Shown here: positions 43,156 through 52,933 of the stretch, piece after piece
How positions within the stretch are numbered: position 1 is the first letter of the stretch
How the letters are laid out: each line of letters begins with the position of its first letter
Assembly (NCBI GenBank): GCA_023424015.1
Contig: JAFAEM010000008.1
Coordinates: 1-64,000, forward strand
Direction: 5' to 3'
Length of the DNA stretch: 64,000 nt
Source: Bacteroidota bacterium
Lineage (GTDB): Bacteria; Bacteroidota; Bacteroidia; Chitinophagales; Chitinophagaceae
The notes under the pieces: generated by a model
Told to the model about the DNA's origin: nothing
Seen by the model: only the letters and a program-made list of their open reading frames with translations
Databases searched by the model: none
Translations under genes and position numbers: made by a program

Positions 43156-46100
43156 TTGCTTTGGCTTGTTGTTACACTATTGTTCCTGATCCTGGCAGCC
43201 TGGCTGCTCATTCAATCACCCTGGGGACAAAACTGGATCACCACCCAGGTCACACAACGTCTTTCCAAAGACCTGAATACAACGATTCGCGTTAAATACG
43301 TGGATTTTTCCCTGTTCAACAATATGCACCTGCGTGGTGTATTGATCGAAGACCAGCAAAAGGATACTATTCTTTCCGCAGGCGAGGTACGGGTGCGGAT
43401 CACTGACTGGTTTTTCTTCAAGAAAAACATAGTGCTTAAATATGTGGGTCTTGAAAACGCCGTGATCAAAATGCAGCGAAGTGATTCCGTGTGGCGTCAT
43501 AAATTCCTGATCGATTATTTCTCTTCCCCGTCCACGGGTGAGAAACAGGCAGGTGGCACCCAGCTTAGCCTCGAAAAAGTTGATTTCCGGAATGTATCAT
43601 TTTTAAAGAAAGATGCCTGGCTGGGACAGGATATGTCGATATCTGTATCTGCGCTAAATGTCGACACCCGCAAGATCAATTTTAAAAATAAGACCATTGA
43701 CCTGGGCTCTCTGGCGCTGATAAATCCGCGTGTGAGCCTTTTCAATTACCAGAAGCTAAAACCGGCACCCGGTAAGGAGATCATTGCCATCACGCCCTCA
43801 CCGCTCGATTCGGCGCTCAACTGGAACGAAGGAGGATGGGTGGTAAAGGTGAACCGCCTCGACATCAAAAACGGCATGTTCAAAAACGATGCGTATACCC
43901 TTATCCCCACCAGGTCAGGATTCGATGGTAAACATATCGAGTTTGGCAGCATCAATGCCAGCTTCACGAATGTGCTTTGGGAAAAGGATACGGTAATCAC
44001 CCATCTCAAACTCCAGACTAAGGAAAGAAGTGGGTTTGAAGTAAAGGATATGGTGGCTGATGTAAAGCTCACCCCGGAGGAAATGAGTTTCCGCAATCTC
44101 GATATCCAAACCAATAACAGCCGGATCCGCAATTTCTTTCGGATGAGTTATGCAGATATCAGCAGCATGAATGATTTTGAACACAAGGTCAATATGCAAG
44201 CCAGCTTCGATGATGCGGAGATCGATAGCGACGATATCGCCTTTTTTGCGCCGGGTATGAGCAGGTGGAAGAAAAATATTCAGCTGAAGGGGAATGTTCG
44301 CGGTACAGTTGATGACCTGGTAGGTACCGATCTCATCATACAAGCCGGCAATAACACTTTGCTGAATGGCGATATCAGTATGACGGGTCTTCCTGACATC
44401 AATCAAACCTTTATTGATTTCAGGGCAAATGATTTTCGTACCACTCACGAGGATGCCCTGGCCTTTGTACCTGCGATCAGGAATGTGGTTACACCTGATC
44501 TGAGAAAACTACAGTACCTGCGTTTCAATGGGAGTTTTACGGGCTTTATCCGTGACTTTGTAACCTTTGGTACCATCCAGACAAACCTGGGTATCGTTCG
44601 CAGTGACCTAAATATGAAACTTCCTGTCGGCAGGCAACCCGTTTACTCGGGAACTGTTTCTACGGAATACTTCCGGCTGGGTGAATTTATCGGTGATAAA
44701 AATATTGGCGCCATCGCCATCAGCGGATCCATAAAGGGTACAGGTTTTACCGACAGGAATCGTATCGCGGATATCGATGGGAAAATAACATTTGCCGATT
44801 TCAAAGGATATCGCTACGACAACCTGTTGCTAAAAGGCAAACTGGATAAAAAACAGTTTATAGGCTTCGCATCGATCGATGATGAAGATGTGCAACTTGA
44901 TCTGAATGGTCTTATCGATTTCAACAGCAGCACACCCGCATTCAACTTTTTTGCAGATGTAAGAAAAGCAAACCTGCAAAAGTTGAACCTGATCCGTGAG
45001 GATGTCAGCTTCCTCGGCAAATTCAATCTGAATTTTACGGGCGATAATATAGATAACTTTCTTGGCACTGCCAGCATTTCGGAAGCCGTACTGACGCAGG
45101 ATGGCAATCCCCTGCCCTTTGATTCCCTCGTCGTTTCATCGGGGTATGTGGATCACATGAAATCACTGACTGCCCATTCCAACGAATTTGAAATAAGTGT
45201 AAATGGAGAATTCACGATCCGCGACCTGCCGGATGCATCCCGTTTATTTTTGAATAAATACTACCCTGCTTATATCAAGCCGCCAAAAACAACGCCGAAG
45301 GACCAATCGCTCAGCTTCGATATCAGGACCAGTAATGTGGATGCGTATGTGAAACTTATTGACAGCAGCCTGGGTGGATTTAATAATAGCCATATTTTCG
45401 GAACACTCGACACGCGTAGCAACCAGCTTAACCTGAATGCTGCGATTCCCCAGTTTATTTACGGCAAATATGGTTTCAATAATGTAGATCTAGCGGCGCA
45501 GGGAAACCAGGACAGCCTGGTGCTGGATGGCGCGGTGAGCAATGTAAATATCAGTGACAGTCTAAGTATTCCACTGGCTATTTTCCGTATCAAGGCACAG
45601 GACGATGTATCAAAAGTAAGCATCAATACCGGGGCCACGCAGGCCATCAACAGGGCAGATATCAATGCCGAAGTGTATACTTATAATAACGGTGTCAGGA
45701 TTGAATTCGAACCAACTTCATTTGTGGTGAATGGAAAAACCTGGACCATAGAAGAAAATGGAGAGCTTGAATTCAGAAGAAATATACCGGCAAGCGGCCA
45801 GCTCGTCCTACGCGAGAGCAACCAGGAACTGCGTATGCACACAAGACCAAGTGAAACCGGCGACTGGAATGACCTGATCGTAGAATTAAAAAAGATCAAC
45901 GCGGGTGATTTTGCGCCATTCTTTTTACCACGCAATAGGCTGGAAGGACTGGTATCTGGTTCTATCATCATTGAAGACCCTATCAACAATCCCTATATAA
46001 CCTCAAATGGATTGAGAGCGGAAGGACTGCGCCTCGATAATGATTCGATTGGCGATGTAGACATCAACGCGGTTTACGATAATAAAACGCGGCGACTTAA

Positions 46101-47982
46101 AGCAAAAGGTAATACACTCGATACGCCAAACAGCCTGGCCTTTGACCTGAATCTTTTTTTAGGTCCGGGTGCACAACAACAGGATAATCTTATCGCGTTA
46201 AAAACAAATCAATTTAATCTTAAGATACTGGAGCGGTTTTTAGGCAACCTGTTTTCCGATATACGAGGAGTTGTAACGGGCGATTTTGATCTTCGCGGAC
46301 CCTTTAATAATCTCAGTATAACGGGCAGGGGCAGGCTGAAAGACGCCGGCTTGAAAGTAAACTTTACACAATGCTTTTACGAGATCGAGGACACGGAACT
46401 TGTGTTGAAAGAGCACGAGATCAACCTCGACGGTGTAGTACTCCGGGACGCGGTTACGGGCAACCCGGTCTATCTTAAAGGCGGTATCCTGCACGATGCA
46501 TTCAAAAATATGTTCTTTGAGCTGACGGTGTCGACGCTCAAACCAAATACACGGGGACCTGAGTTCAATAAGCCGGTTCAATTGCTAAGTACAGGGTTCA
46601 ATGACAACAAACAATTTTATGGCAATGTAAAAGGAACGGGATCATTTTCACTTTCCGGTTACCAGTCCGATCTGTACATGAAGATCGATGCCATTGCCTC
46701 CAATATCGACAGCAGTATTGTAACCATTCCCTCCTCCACCAGCAGGGAATCCGGCATCGCCGATTTTCTGATAGAGCGGCAGTATGGGCGGGAATTGATT
46801 GATAGTACGATCTTCCGGGACGGCTCCAATGTGACGTATGATGTGGACGTAACAGCCAATCCGATGGTAACGGTAAGAGTGGTGTTGGATGATCTGACCG
46901 GTGATGAGATAAAAGGCCGGGGATCAGGTAGCCTGAATATCCGCGCAGGCACCAATGAAAAACTGACAATGCGGGGGCGGTTTGATATTGAAGAAGGTGA
47001 CTATCTATTTACTTTCCAGTCATTTTTCAAAAAACCATTCGTCATCCGTTCGGGTACAGAAAATTATATTACCTGGAGCGGCGATCCCTATGCTGCAAAG
47101 ATCAATTTTGAAGCCGTATACACTGCGGAGAATGTAAGTTTCTCACCCCTGGTCAATGCGCTCAATTTCGATCCTTCGTATTCAAGGCTGAGAGATGATG
47201 TGTATGTTGTGGCCAACCTGACCGGCGATCTTTTCAAGCCTTATTTCAAATTTAGCCTGGGCTTCCCGCCGAATAGCAAAGTGAACAGCGATTTTTCTGT
47301 TGCATCGAGCATTGAGCAAATGGAAAATAATCCGAATGAGATCAACCGACAGGTTACCTATCTGATCGTGTTCAATAGTTTCGCGCCACCAGAAAGCGGC
47401 CCGACCAATGTAGGCTTTGGTTCCACCATCAATGAACTTACCTACAATACTATTTCGAGTATTTCCGGTTTGTTCTTCAACGAGATCAACAGGAAACTGA
47501 ATTCGGAATTATCGAGGATATTAAAAACAGACAATATCAGTATCAATTTCAGCGGTTCGGTATATAACCGAAACCTGCTTGACCAGCAAAGCAACAATAA
47601 TTTCAATATCAACCAGAGCGACTTTAATGTAAACGTGCCGATATCGATGTTCAAAGACAGGTTTATCGTTACGCTGGGTAGTACATTGGATGTGCCACTG
47701 CAATCAACGATACAGCAGAACGTACAATTCCTTCCCGATGTAACGGCGGAATGGCTGATCAACCAGAGTGGTACGATCCGGGCAAACTTCTTCTATCGCC
47801 AAAACCTGGATTACCTGACCACCAGCACCACCGGTGCGGCGAGAACAAAACGTTCAGGCGCCAGTATCTCCTACCGAAAAGAATTTGAAACACTCGCCGA
47901 ATTCCTTGGCAGAAAAAAACGCGAAGCAGCGAATAGGCCCAGGGAAACAAAAGACAATGTAAATGGAGATGGGCCCCGGTAG
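43156..47982 (+). CDS. tamB: TamB, translocation and assembly module protein
   Basis: A 1608-residue protein from this TTG. A single N-terminal membrane segment (MLWLVVTLLFLILAAWLLIQ) is followed by a very long beta-helical, AsmA-like periplasmic part that should span the periplasm. The C-terminal 400 residues form the DUF490/TamB domain (LTMRGRFDIEEGDYLFTFQ, FKKPFVIRSGTENYITWSGDPY, LFKPYFKFSLGFP). TamB works with TamL, here 4.4 kb upstream. Upstream in frame from 43135 lies CTG-AAG-ACG-ATT-AAG-AAA, giving a basic start KTIKKIL before the membrane segment. This is how relatives normally begin, so the true start may be the CTG at 43135 or a changed ATG. Confidence 0.9.
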   Translation: MLWLVVTLLFLILAAWLLIQSPWGQNWITTQVTQRLSKDLNTTIRVKYVDFSLFNNMHLRGVLIEDQQKDTILSAGEVRVRITDWFFFKKNIVLKYVGLENAVIKMQRSDSVWRHKFLIDYFSSPSTGEKQAGGTQLSLEKVDFRNVSFLKKDAWLGQDMSISVSALNVDTRKINFKNKTIDLGSLALINPRVSLFNYQKLKPAPGKEIIAITPSPLDSALNWNEGGWVVKVNRLDIKNGMFKNDAYTLIPTRSGFDGKHIEFGSINASFTNVLWEKDTVITHLKLQTKERSGFEVKDMVADVKLTPEEMSFRNLDIQTNNSRIRNFFRMSYADISSMNDFEHKVNMQASFDDAEIDSDDIAFFAPGMSRWKKNIQLKGNVRGTVDDLVGTDLIIQAGNNTLLNGDISMTGLPDINQTFIDFRANDFRTTHEDALAFVPAIRNVVTPDLRKLQYLRFNGSFTGFIRDFVTFGTIQTNLGIVRSDLNMKLPVGRQPVYSGTVSTEYFRLGEFIGDKNIGAIAISGSIKGTGFTDRNRIADIDGKITFADFKGYRYDNLLLKGKLDKKQFIGFASIDDEDVQLDLNGLIDFNSSTPAFNFFADVRKANLQKLNLIREDVSFLGKFNLNFTGDNIDNFLGTASISEAVLTQDGNPLPFDSLVVSSGYVDHMKSLTAHSNEFEISVNGEFTIRDLPDASRLFLNKYYPAYIKPPKTTPKDQSLSFDIRTSNVDAYVKLIDSSLGGFNNSHIFGTLDTRSNQLNLNAAIPQFIYGKYGFNNVDLAAQGNQDSLVLDGAVSNVNISDSLSIPLAIFRIKAQDDVSKVSINTGATQAINRADINAEVYTYNNGVRIEFEPTSFVVNGKTWTIEENGELEFRRNIPASGQLVLRESNQELRMHTRPSETGDWNDLIVELKKINAGDFAPFFLPRNRLEGLVSGSIIIEDPINNPYITSNGLRAEGLRLDNDSIGDVDINAVYDNKTRRLKAKGNTLDTPNSLAFDLNLFLGPGAQQQDNLIALKTNQFNLKILERFLGNLFSDIRGVVTGDFDLRGPFNNLSITGRGRLKDAGLKVNFTQCFYEIEDTELVLKEHEINLDGVVLRDAVTGNPVYLKGGILHDAFKNMFFELTVSTLKPNTRGPEFNKPVQLLSTGFNDNKQFYGNVKGTGSFSLSGYQSDLYMKIDAIASNIDSSIVTIPSSTSRESGIADFLIERQYGRELIDSTIFRDGSNVTYDVDVTANPMVTVRVVLDDLTGDEIKGRGSGSLNIRAGTNEKLTMRGRFDIEEGDYLFTFQSFFKKPFVIRSGTENYITWSGDPYAAKINFEAVYTAENVSFSPLVNALNFDPSYSRLRDDVYVVANLTGDLFKPYFKFSLGFPPNSKVNSDFSVASSIEQMENNPNEINRQVTYLIVFNSFAPPESGPTNVGFGSTINELTYNTISSISGLFFNEINRKLNSELSRILKTDNISINFSGSVYNRNLLDQQSNNNFNINQSDFNVNVPISMFKDRFIVTLGSTLDVPLQSTIQQNVQFLPDVTAEWLINQSGTIRANFFYRQNLDYLTTSTTGAARTKRSGASISYRKEFETLAEFLGRKKREAANRPRETKDNVNGDGPR

Positions 47983-48272
47983 ATTCTGTGTTAACAACCA
48001 ACGGGAATTTGGGTGACGACCCGAGATGGCATAAGATTTATTTTTTATGGCAATACCCTTTGACCTCTCTCGCAGTGTTCTCCGTGGCCGCCGTGGTTTA
48101 TTTGTCTTCATGGGATAAAGACAACGGCGCACACAGCAGACTCAGCGAAAAATACGCGTTAAATTTCTTATGCTGTTTTCAAAACAAATTTTAAGATGGG
48201 TGGCCAGGTAGTATGAGTCGCCGCCATCCCGGTAGGAGCAACCTGGACCAAATTACAAATTCCCAAGTCCTC
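47983..48272. other. 290-bp gap between tamB and ribBA
   Basis: This convergent gap contains ctctcgcagtgttctccgtggc (48067-48089) and gccgtggttt, a worn copy of the words in the 32- and 55-kb repeats. A 68-codon plus-strand frame is present but reads as chance. No clear terminator was found. Confidence 0.45.
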
Positions 48273-49487
48273 CTAATCTTCTTCTCCTGAAAGCTCATGC
48301 CCCAGTTTATCCTTCTTGGTTTGCAGGTATTTCTCGTTGTGTGGGTTTGGCTTGATCATGATCGGAATATTGTCCACGATCTCGAGTCCATAACCGATCA
48401 GGCCAACTCGTTTCCGTGGGTTGTTGCTGATCAGCCTCAGTTTGGTAATTCCGAGGTGACGGAGGATTTGCGCTCCTACACCATAATCCCGCTGGTCCAT
48501 CTGGAAGCCCAGGTGCAGGTTGGCTTCCACCGTATCCATGCCATTTTCCTGAAGGCGGTATGCTTTTAATTTATTCATAAGCCCAATCCCACGTCCTTCC
48601 TGGTTCATATAAATGATGGCGCCGCGTCCCTCCTTTTCAACCATCTGCATGGCTTTGTGGAGCTGCTCACCGCAATCGCAGCGAAGTGAACCCAGGATAT
48701 CACCGGTAAAGCAGGAAGAGTGCATTCTAACCATCACAGGTTCATCGCGTTCCCACTCACCTTTCAAAAGGGCCAGGTGTTCGTTGGAAGAGTTTTTTTC
48801 TTTAAAAGCCACCAGTTTAAAATCACCATATTTAGTAGGCATATCCACCCTCACGATCTCCTCGATCAGGGAATCCCTTTTTATCCGGTACTCGATCAGG
48901 TCTTTGATAGATATGATGCGGAAATCAAACTTTTTTGCCACTTCAAGTAACTCGGGAAGTCGTGCCATGGTACCGTCATCATTCATGATCTCGACCAGCA
49001 CACCGCCATAAGGTGCAGGGAATCCTGCCAGCCGGGCCAGGTCAACTGCAGCTTCGGTATGTCCGGCACGTCTTAAGACGCCTCCTTTCTTTGCCCTTAA
49101 CGGGAAAATATGCCCGGGACGTCCCAGTTCTGCAGGGTTGATAAAAGGATCGATCAACGCCTGGATGGTTTTGGCACGGTCGTGTGCGGAAATGCCTGTG
49201 GTACAGCCATGTCCGAGCAGGTCGACCGATACGGTGAACGCCGTTTCATGAAGGGCGGTGTTGTTGCTAACCATCAGTTCAAGTCCAAGTTCGTCACAAT
49301 GTTCTTCTGGCAGCGGCACACAGATAAGGCCACGGCCGTGTTTGGTCATGAAGTTCACCACCTCAGGGGTGATCGTCGCTGCCGCCGTGATGAAATCTCC
49401 TTCATTCTCACGGTCCTCGTCGTCCACAACGATCACAATCCTCCCCTCCCTGATGTCTTTAATTGCATCCTCAATACTGTCGAACAT
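48273..49487 (-). CDS. ribBA: bifunctional DHBP synthase / GTP cyclohydrolase II
   Basis: A 404-residue fusion that makes both starting molecules for riboflavin. The N-terminal RibB domain (1-200) forms 3,4-dihydroxy-2-butanone 4-phosphate and has VVDDEDRENEGDFI, then GHTEAAVDLARLAG. The C-terminal RibA domain (about 205-404) opens GTP and has HSSCFTGDILGSLRCDCGEQL with the three zinc cysteines, MNQEGRGIGLMNKL, and SNNPRKRVGL. Both active sites look complete. An exact -7 box is 15 bases before the ATG. No FMN riboswitch is seen in the short leader. RibF, at 6.4 kb, acts later in the route. Confidence 0.95.
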   Translation of the reverse strand: MFDSIEDAIKDIREGRIVIVVDDEDRENEGDFITAAATITPEVVNFMTKHGRGLICVPLPEEHCDELGLELMVSNNTALHETAFTVSVDLLGHGCTTGISAHDRAKTIQALIDPFINPAELGRPGHIFPLRAKKGGVLRRAGHTEAAVDLARLAGFPAPYGGVLVEIMNDDGTMARLPELLEVAKKFDFRIISIKDLIEYRIKRDSLIEEIVRVDMPTKYGDFKLVAFKEKNSSNEHLALLKGEWERDEPVMVRMHSSCFTGDILGSLRCDCGEQLHKAMQMVEKEGRGAIIYMNQEGRGIGLMNKLKAYRLQENGMDTVEANLHLGFQMDQRDYGVGAQILRHLGITKLRLISNNPRKRVGLIGYGLEIVDNIPIMIKPNPHNEKYLQTKKDKLGHELSGEED

Positions 49488-49501
49488 GACTTAAATTTTG
49501 G

Positions 49502-49509
49502 CAAAGGTA
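49502..49509 (-). promoter_or_regulatory. -7 promoter box TACCTTTG for ribBA
   Basis: An exact TAnnTTTG on the minus strand, 15 bases before the ribBA ATG. This leaves only a leader of about 10 bases and therefore no room for an RFN-type riboswitch. Confidence 0.55.
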
Positions 49510-49670
49510 GTAACAAATAACATCGGTTTGAACGGCCTGCAAGGCAGCGTGGGGCCTGCCCAACTTGTCTAATGTAAATGCAGGGAGGAGATAGCAATTT
49601 GTTAATATTTGCTGAATTCCTGAACAGGAATATTCCCTTTCTTTGCAGCTTAGTAAACAAACAAACAATC

Positions 49671-52600
49671 ATGCTTAAGAGAAACTTATTCATGGCTATT
49701 ATTTTTATGATAGCCGGGTTAATTACCCATGCACAGGTTACAACGAGTAGTATGAGTGGTGTCGTAAAATCAAGTTCCGGCGATCCGCTGGTCGGCACTA
49801 CAGTAACAGCCACACACGTGCCCACGGGAACCCAATACAGGGTTGTAACACGTACCGGTGGTCTCTTCAATATTCCCAACATGAATCCCGGTGGTCCTTA
49901 TATTGTTGAAGCAACCTATGTTGGATTCGGCAAAGGCACCAAAACCGATATCATCCTGCAACTGGGTGATGAATACAGGATTGATTTCGACCTGTCTTCT
50001 TCCGGTGAAGAATTGCGGGAAGTAGTGATATCCGCCGCCAGCCGCAACCGGGCTGTAAAAAGCGGTGCTTCTACCAACGTGAGCGAACGCCAGATCACTT
50101 CCCTTCCAACCATCAGCCGTAGTATCAATGACTTCACGAGGATGACACCGCAGGCTTCCGGTACCGGTTTCAACGGAAGAGATGCGCGGTATAATAACAT
50201 TTCGATTGATGGCGCCAACTTCAACAACAACTTCGGTCTGAGCTCCAGCAATCTGCCCGGTGGTGATGCACAGCCCATCTCCCTCGACGCAATCGAGGAG
50301 ATCAGTGTGAACATCTCTCCGTATGATGTGAAACAAGCCAACTTTACCGGCGCTGGTATCAATGCAATAACCAAGTCTGGTACCAATACCTATCATGGCT
50401 CAGTTTACGGCTATTACCGCGATGAGTCATTCAACGGTAAAAAAGTAGGTAGCTCCAAACTGGGTACACTGGAAAAATCCGCAAAAAAAATATATGGTGG
50501 ACGCATAGGCGGACCGATCATCAAAAACAAATTGTTCTTCTTCCTCAATGGAGAATTTGAAACACGTTCTTATCCCGGTTTGAACTGGAAAGCTACCCGC
50601 TCAGGCGTTTCAGGACCCAATGTTTCCCGTACAAAAGCTGAAGACCTCGATGCCGTTTCCAATTATGTGAAAACAAAATATGGATATGAAACAGGGCCAT
50701 ATGAGAACCTGGGTAATTTTGCTTCAGAAAATATCAAAGCCCTGGGTCGTATCGACTGGAATATAAACGACAATCATCGTCTCTCCGTTCGTTATAACTA
50801 CGTAAAAAGTACAAACGACCAGGTTACTAACGGTACATCTGCTCCCAACCCAAGAGCCAGCTCAAATCGCTGGAGCAACAACTCGATGGCCTATGCCAAT
50901 GCTAACTACGGCTTCGAAGACCTGGTATCTTCCTGGACCATGGATCTGAAAAGTAAATTCGGACGTGTCAATAACCAGTTTCTTGCCACGTATACCAATA
51001 TCGAAACAAATCGTACCAGCAATTCATCACCGTTCCCCTTTGTTGATATATGGGATGGTGATATTGACGCTGGCTTGAATGCTTACATCAGCCTCGGCTA
51101 TGAGCTTTTCAGCTGGCAAAATGCAGTAAAGAACAAGGTATTTACCTTCACTGATAATCTATCTTACAACGTAGGCAATCATAGCCTGTCGGCCGGTGTA
51201 TCTTTCGATCATCTTTATTTTGGAAACAGCTTCCTGCGCTATGGCACCAGCTACTACCGTTTCCGTTCCGTATCAGATTTTCTTACCAACCAGGCACCTA
51301 TTGCTTATGGCCTCACCTATGGGTATGGTGGTGTGACTGATCCCATCGCTGACCTGACCTTCGGACAACTTGCACTTTATGTTCAGGACGAGATCAAGGT
51401 CAACAATAAATTCAAACTGCTTGCTGGTATCCGCGTTGATAAAGCCCTCTACCTGAAAGATCCTTCTCCCAATAGTGCTATACTGGAGAAAACTTTCCAG
51501 GGACCCGATCTTCAGCCTTATAAATTTGATGTGGGCTCCTGGCCAAAAAGCAAATTGCTCTGGTCACCCCGCATTGGATTCAACTGGGACCTGGAAGGGA
51601 ATCGCAACCTGATCATTCGTGGTGGTACAGGTATCTTCACCGGGCGTCTTCCTTTTGTATGGTATACCAACCAGCCTACCAACAGCTATGCGCTCCAGGC
51701 TACAACCGAGGTCACCAATGCTGCTACCCTGGCTACTATGCCGTTTAATCCTGATCCGCTTGCTTATGTTAATAATTTCCCGCAAAATTCATCAACCCTG
51801 CCCACGGGTGCTTCACTTGCTATAGTTGATAAGGATTTTGTATTCCCCCAGGTATGGAGAACATCTATCGCCTTTGATAAAAAACTTCCCTGGGATCTGC
51901 TTTGGACCGTGGAAGCCATTTACACAAAGGATATCAACGCCATCAAACAATACAATGCTAACATGGCGGTTCCTGACGATAACTTCTCCGGACCCGACAG
52001 TCGGCCAAGATTTTCTTCCAGCGCTGCGAGAAAAATTGATGCTTCTGTGAACGAGGCTATGATCCTTACCAATACAAGAAAAGGTAATGGTATCAGTCTT
52101 ACCACACAGTTGAGCCGCAATTTCCGCAATGGTTTCTTCGGGCAGATATCTTATAGCTATAACCACACCATGGACCTGTCGAGCAACCCCGGATCGCAGG
52201 CAGCTTCAGCATGGAGCAATATCAACAGCATCCGTACCAGCAATGACCTTGACCTGGCTATCTCACAGTATTCCATTCCTCACCGCCTGGTAGCAGTAGC
52301 CTCTTATCGTTTTGAATACGCGAAAAACCTGGCTACAACCATTTCATTGTTTTACGAAGGTGCCAACCAGGCAAGAGGTACTTACAGGTACAGCAACGAC
52401 ATGAACAATGACGGATTGAGCAATGACCTGATGTATGTTCCCAAAGACAGGGCGCAAGCAGGATTGTTTATTCCCAATGCTGCAGAAGCAGACGCGTTCT
52501 GGGCTTATGTTGAACAAGATAAATACCTTAAAAAGAATAAAGGAAACTATACTGAGATCTACGGTGTACTGTTGCCCTGGCAGAATAATATTGACCTGAA

Positions 52601-52883
52601 ATTCCTACAGGATTTTTCCGTTCGCACAGGCAATACAAAACATACGCTTCAGTTCAGCCTCGACATGCTCAACTTTACCAATTTCCTGAATAAGAATTGG
52701 GGTGCAAGGTATCGCTCAGTGGTCAACAACGGAGGCCTTTTGAGATACACCGGCATCAGCAATGGCGTTCCCCAGTTTGCCCTGAACCAGGTAAGCGGAG
52801 CCTTCCCCACCAAGACTTTCGAAACAGAGAAAGATGTGATCAGCGTATGGGGTATGCAACTCGGTCTGCGTTATATTTTCTAA
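49671..52883 (+). CDS. TonB-dependent receptor / OmpA-related outer-membrane protein, large type
   Basis: A 1070-residue outer-membrane protein. A signal peptide (MLKRNLFMAIIFMIAGLITHA) is followed by a carboxypeptidase-type domain (MSGVVKSSSGDPLVGTTVTA, about 30-120), then a plug-like domain (EVVISAASRNRAVKSGASTNVS, SINDFTRMTPQA, IEEISVNISPYDVKQANFTGAGINAIT). The long barrel ends in GMQLGLRYIF. The IEEI/NISPYDV form belongs to the Oar-like TonB receptors known from Bacteroidota and myxobacteria. The substrate is unknown and no partner lipoprotein is nearby. The ATG at 49671 matches the signal peptide; the open frame upstream to 49578 is not coding-like. Confidence 0.88.
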   Translation: MLKRNLFMAIIFMIAGLITHAQVTTSSMSGVVKSSSGDPLVGTTVTATHVPTGTQYRVVTRTGGLFNIPNMNPGGPYIVEATYVGFGKGTKTDIILQLGDEYRIDFDLSSSGEELREVVISAASRNRAVKSGASTNVSERQITSLPTISRSINDFTRMTPQASGTGFNGRDARYNNISIDGANFNNNFGLSSSNLPGGDAQPISLDAIEEISVNISPYDVKQANFTGAGINAITKSGTNTYHGSVYGYYRDESFNGKKVGSSKLGTLEKSAKKIYGGRIGGPIIKNKLFFFLNGEFETRSYPGLNWKATRSGVSGPNVSRTKAEDLDAVSNYVKTKYGYETGPYENLGNFASENIKALGRIDWNINDNHRLSVRYNYVKSTNDQVTNGTSAPNPRASSNRWSNNSMAYANANYGFEDLVSSWTMDLKSKFGRVNNQFLATYTNIETNRTSNSSPFPFVDIWDGDIDAGLNAYISLGYELFSWQNAVKNKVFTFTDNLSYNVGNHSLSAGVSFDHLYFGNSFLRYGTSYYRFRSVSDFLTNQAPIAYGLTYGYGGVTDPIADLTFGQLALYVQDEIKVNNKFKLLAGIRVDKALYLKDPSPNSAILEKTFQGPDLQPYKFDVGSWPKSKLLWSPRIGFNWDLEGNRNLIIRGGTGIFTGRLPFVWYTNQPTNSYALQATTEVTNAATLATMPFNPDPLAYVNNFPQNSSTLPTGASLAIVDKDFVFPQVWRTSIAFDKKLPWDLLWTVEAIYTKDINAIKQYNANMAVPDDNFSGPDSRPRFSSSAARKIDASVNEAMILTNTRKGNGISLTTQLSRNFRNGFFGQISYSYNHTMDLSSNPGSQAASAWSNINSIRTSNDLDLAISQYSIPHRLVAVASYRFEYAKNLATTISLFYEGANQARGTYRYSNDMNNDGLSNDLMYVPKDRAQAGLFIPNAAEADAFWAYVEQDKYLKKNKGNYTEIYGVLLPWQNNIDLKFLQDFSVRTGNTKHTLQFSLDMLNFTNFLNKNWGARYRSVVNNGGLLRYTGISNGVPQFALNQVSGAFPTKTFETEKDVISVWGMQLGLRYIF

Positions 52884-52905
52884 AGTGATTCCACTCTCTA
52901 ATATC

Positions 52906-52933
52906 AATCCCGGCCCTGTGCCGGGATTTTTTT
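52906..52933 (+). terminator. rho-independent terminator
   Basis: AATCCCGG (52906-52913) pairs with CCGGGATT (52921-52928) across a seven-base loop and is followed by T's. The T-run reaches into the stop codon of the convergent 2H phosphoesterase gene. Confidence 0.9.

Noticed and set aside
47988..48194. 68-codon plus-strand frame after tamB
   Set aside because: It begins with GTG inside a convergent gap containing worn repeat words and has no recognisable domain.
49510..49670. FMN riboswitch for ribBA or the TonB receptor
   Set aside because: No RFN-type conserved helices were seen, and the -7 box leaves only a leader of about 10 bases for ribBA.
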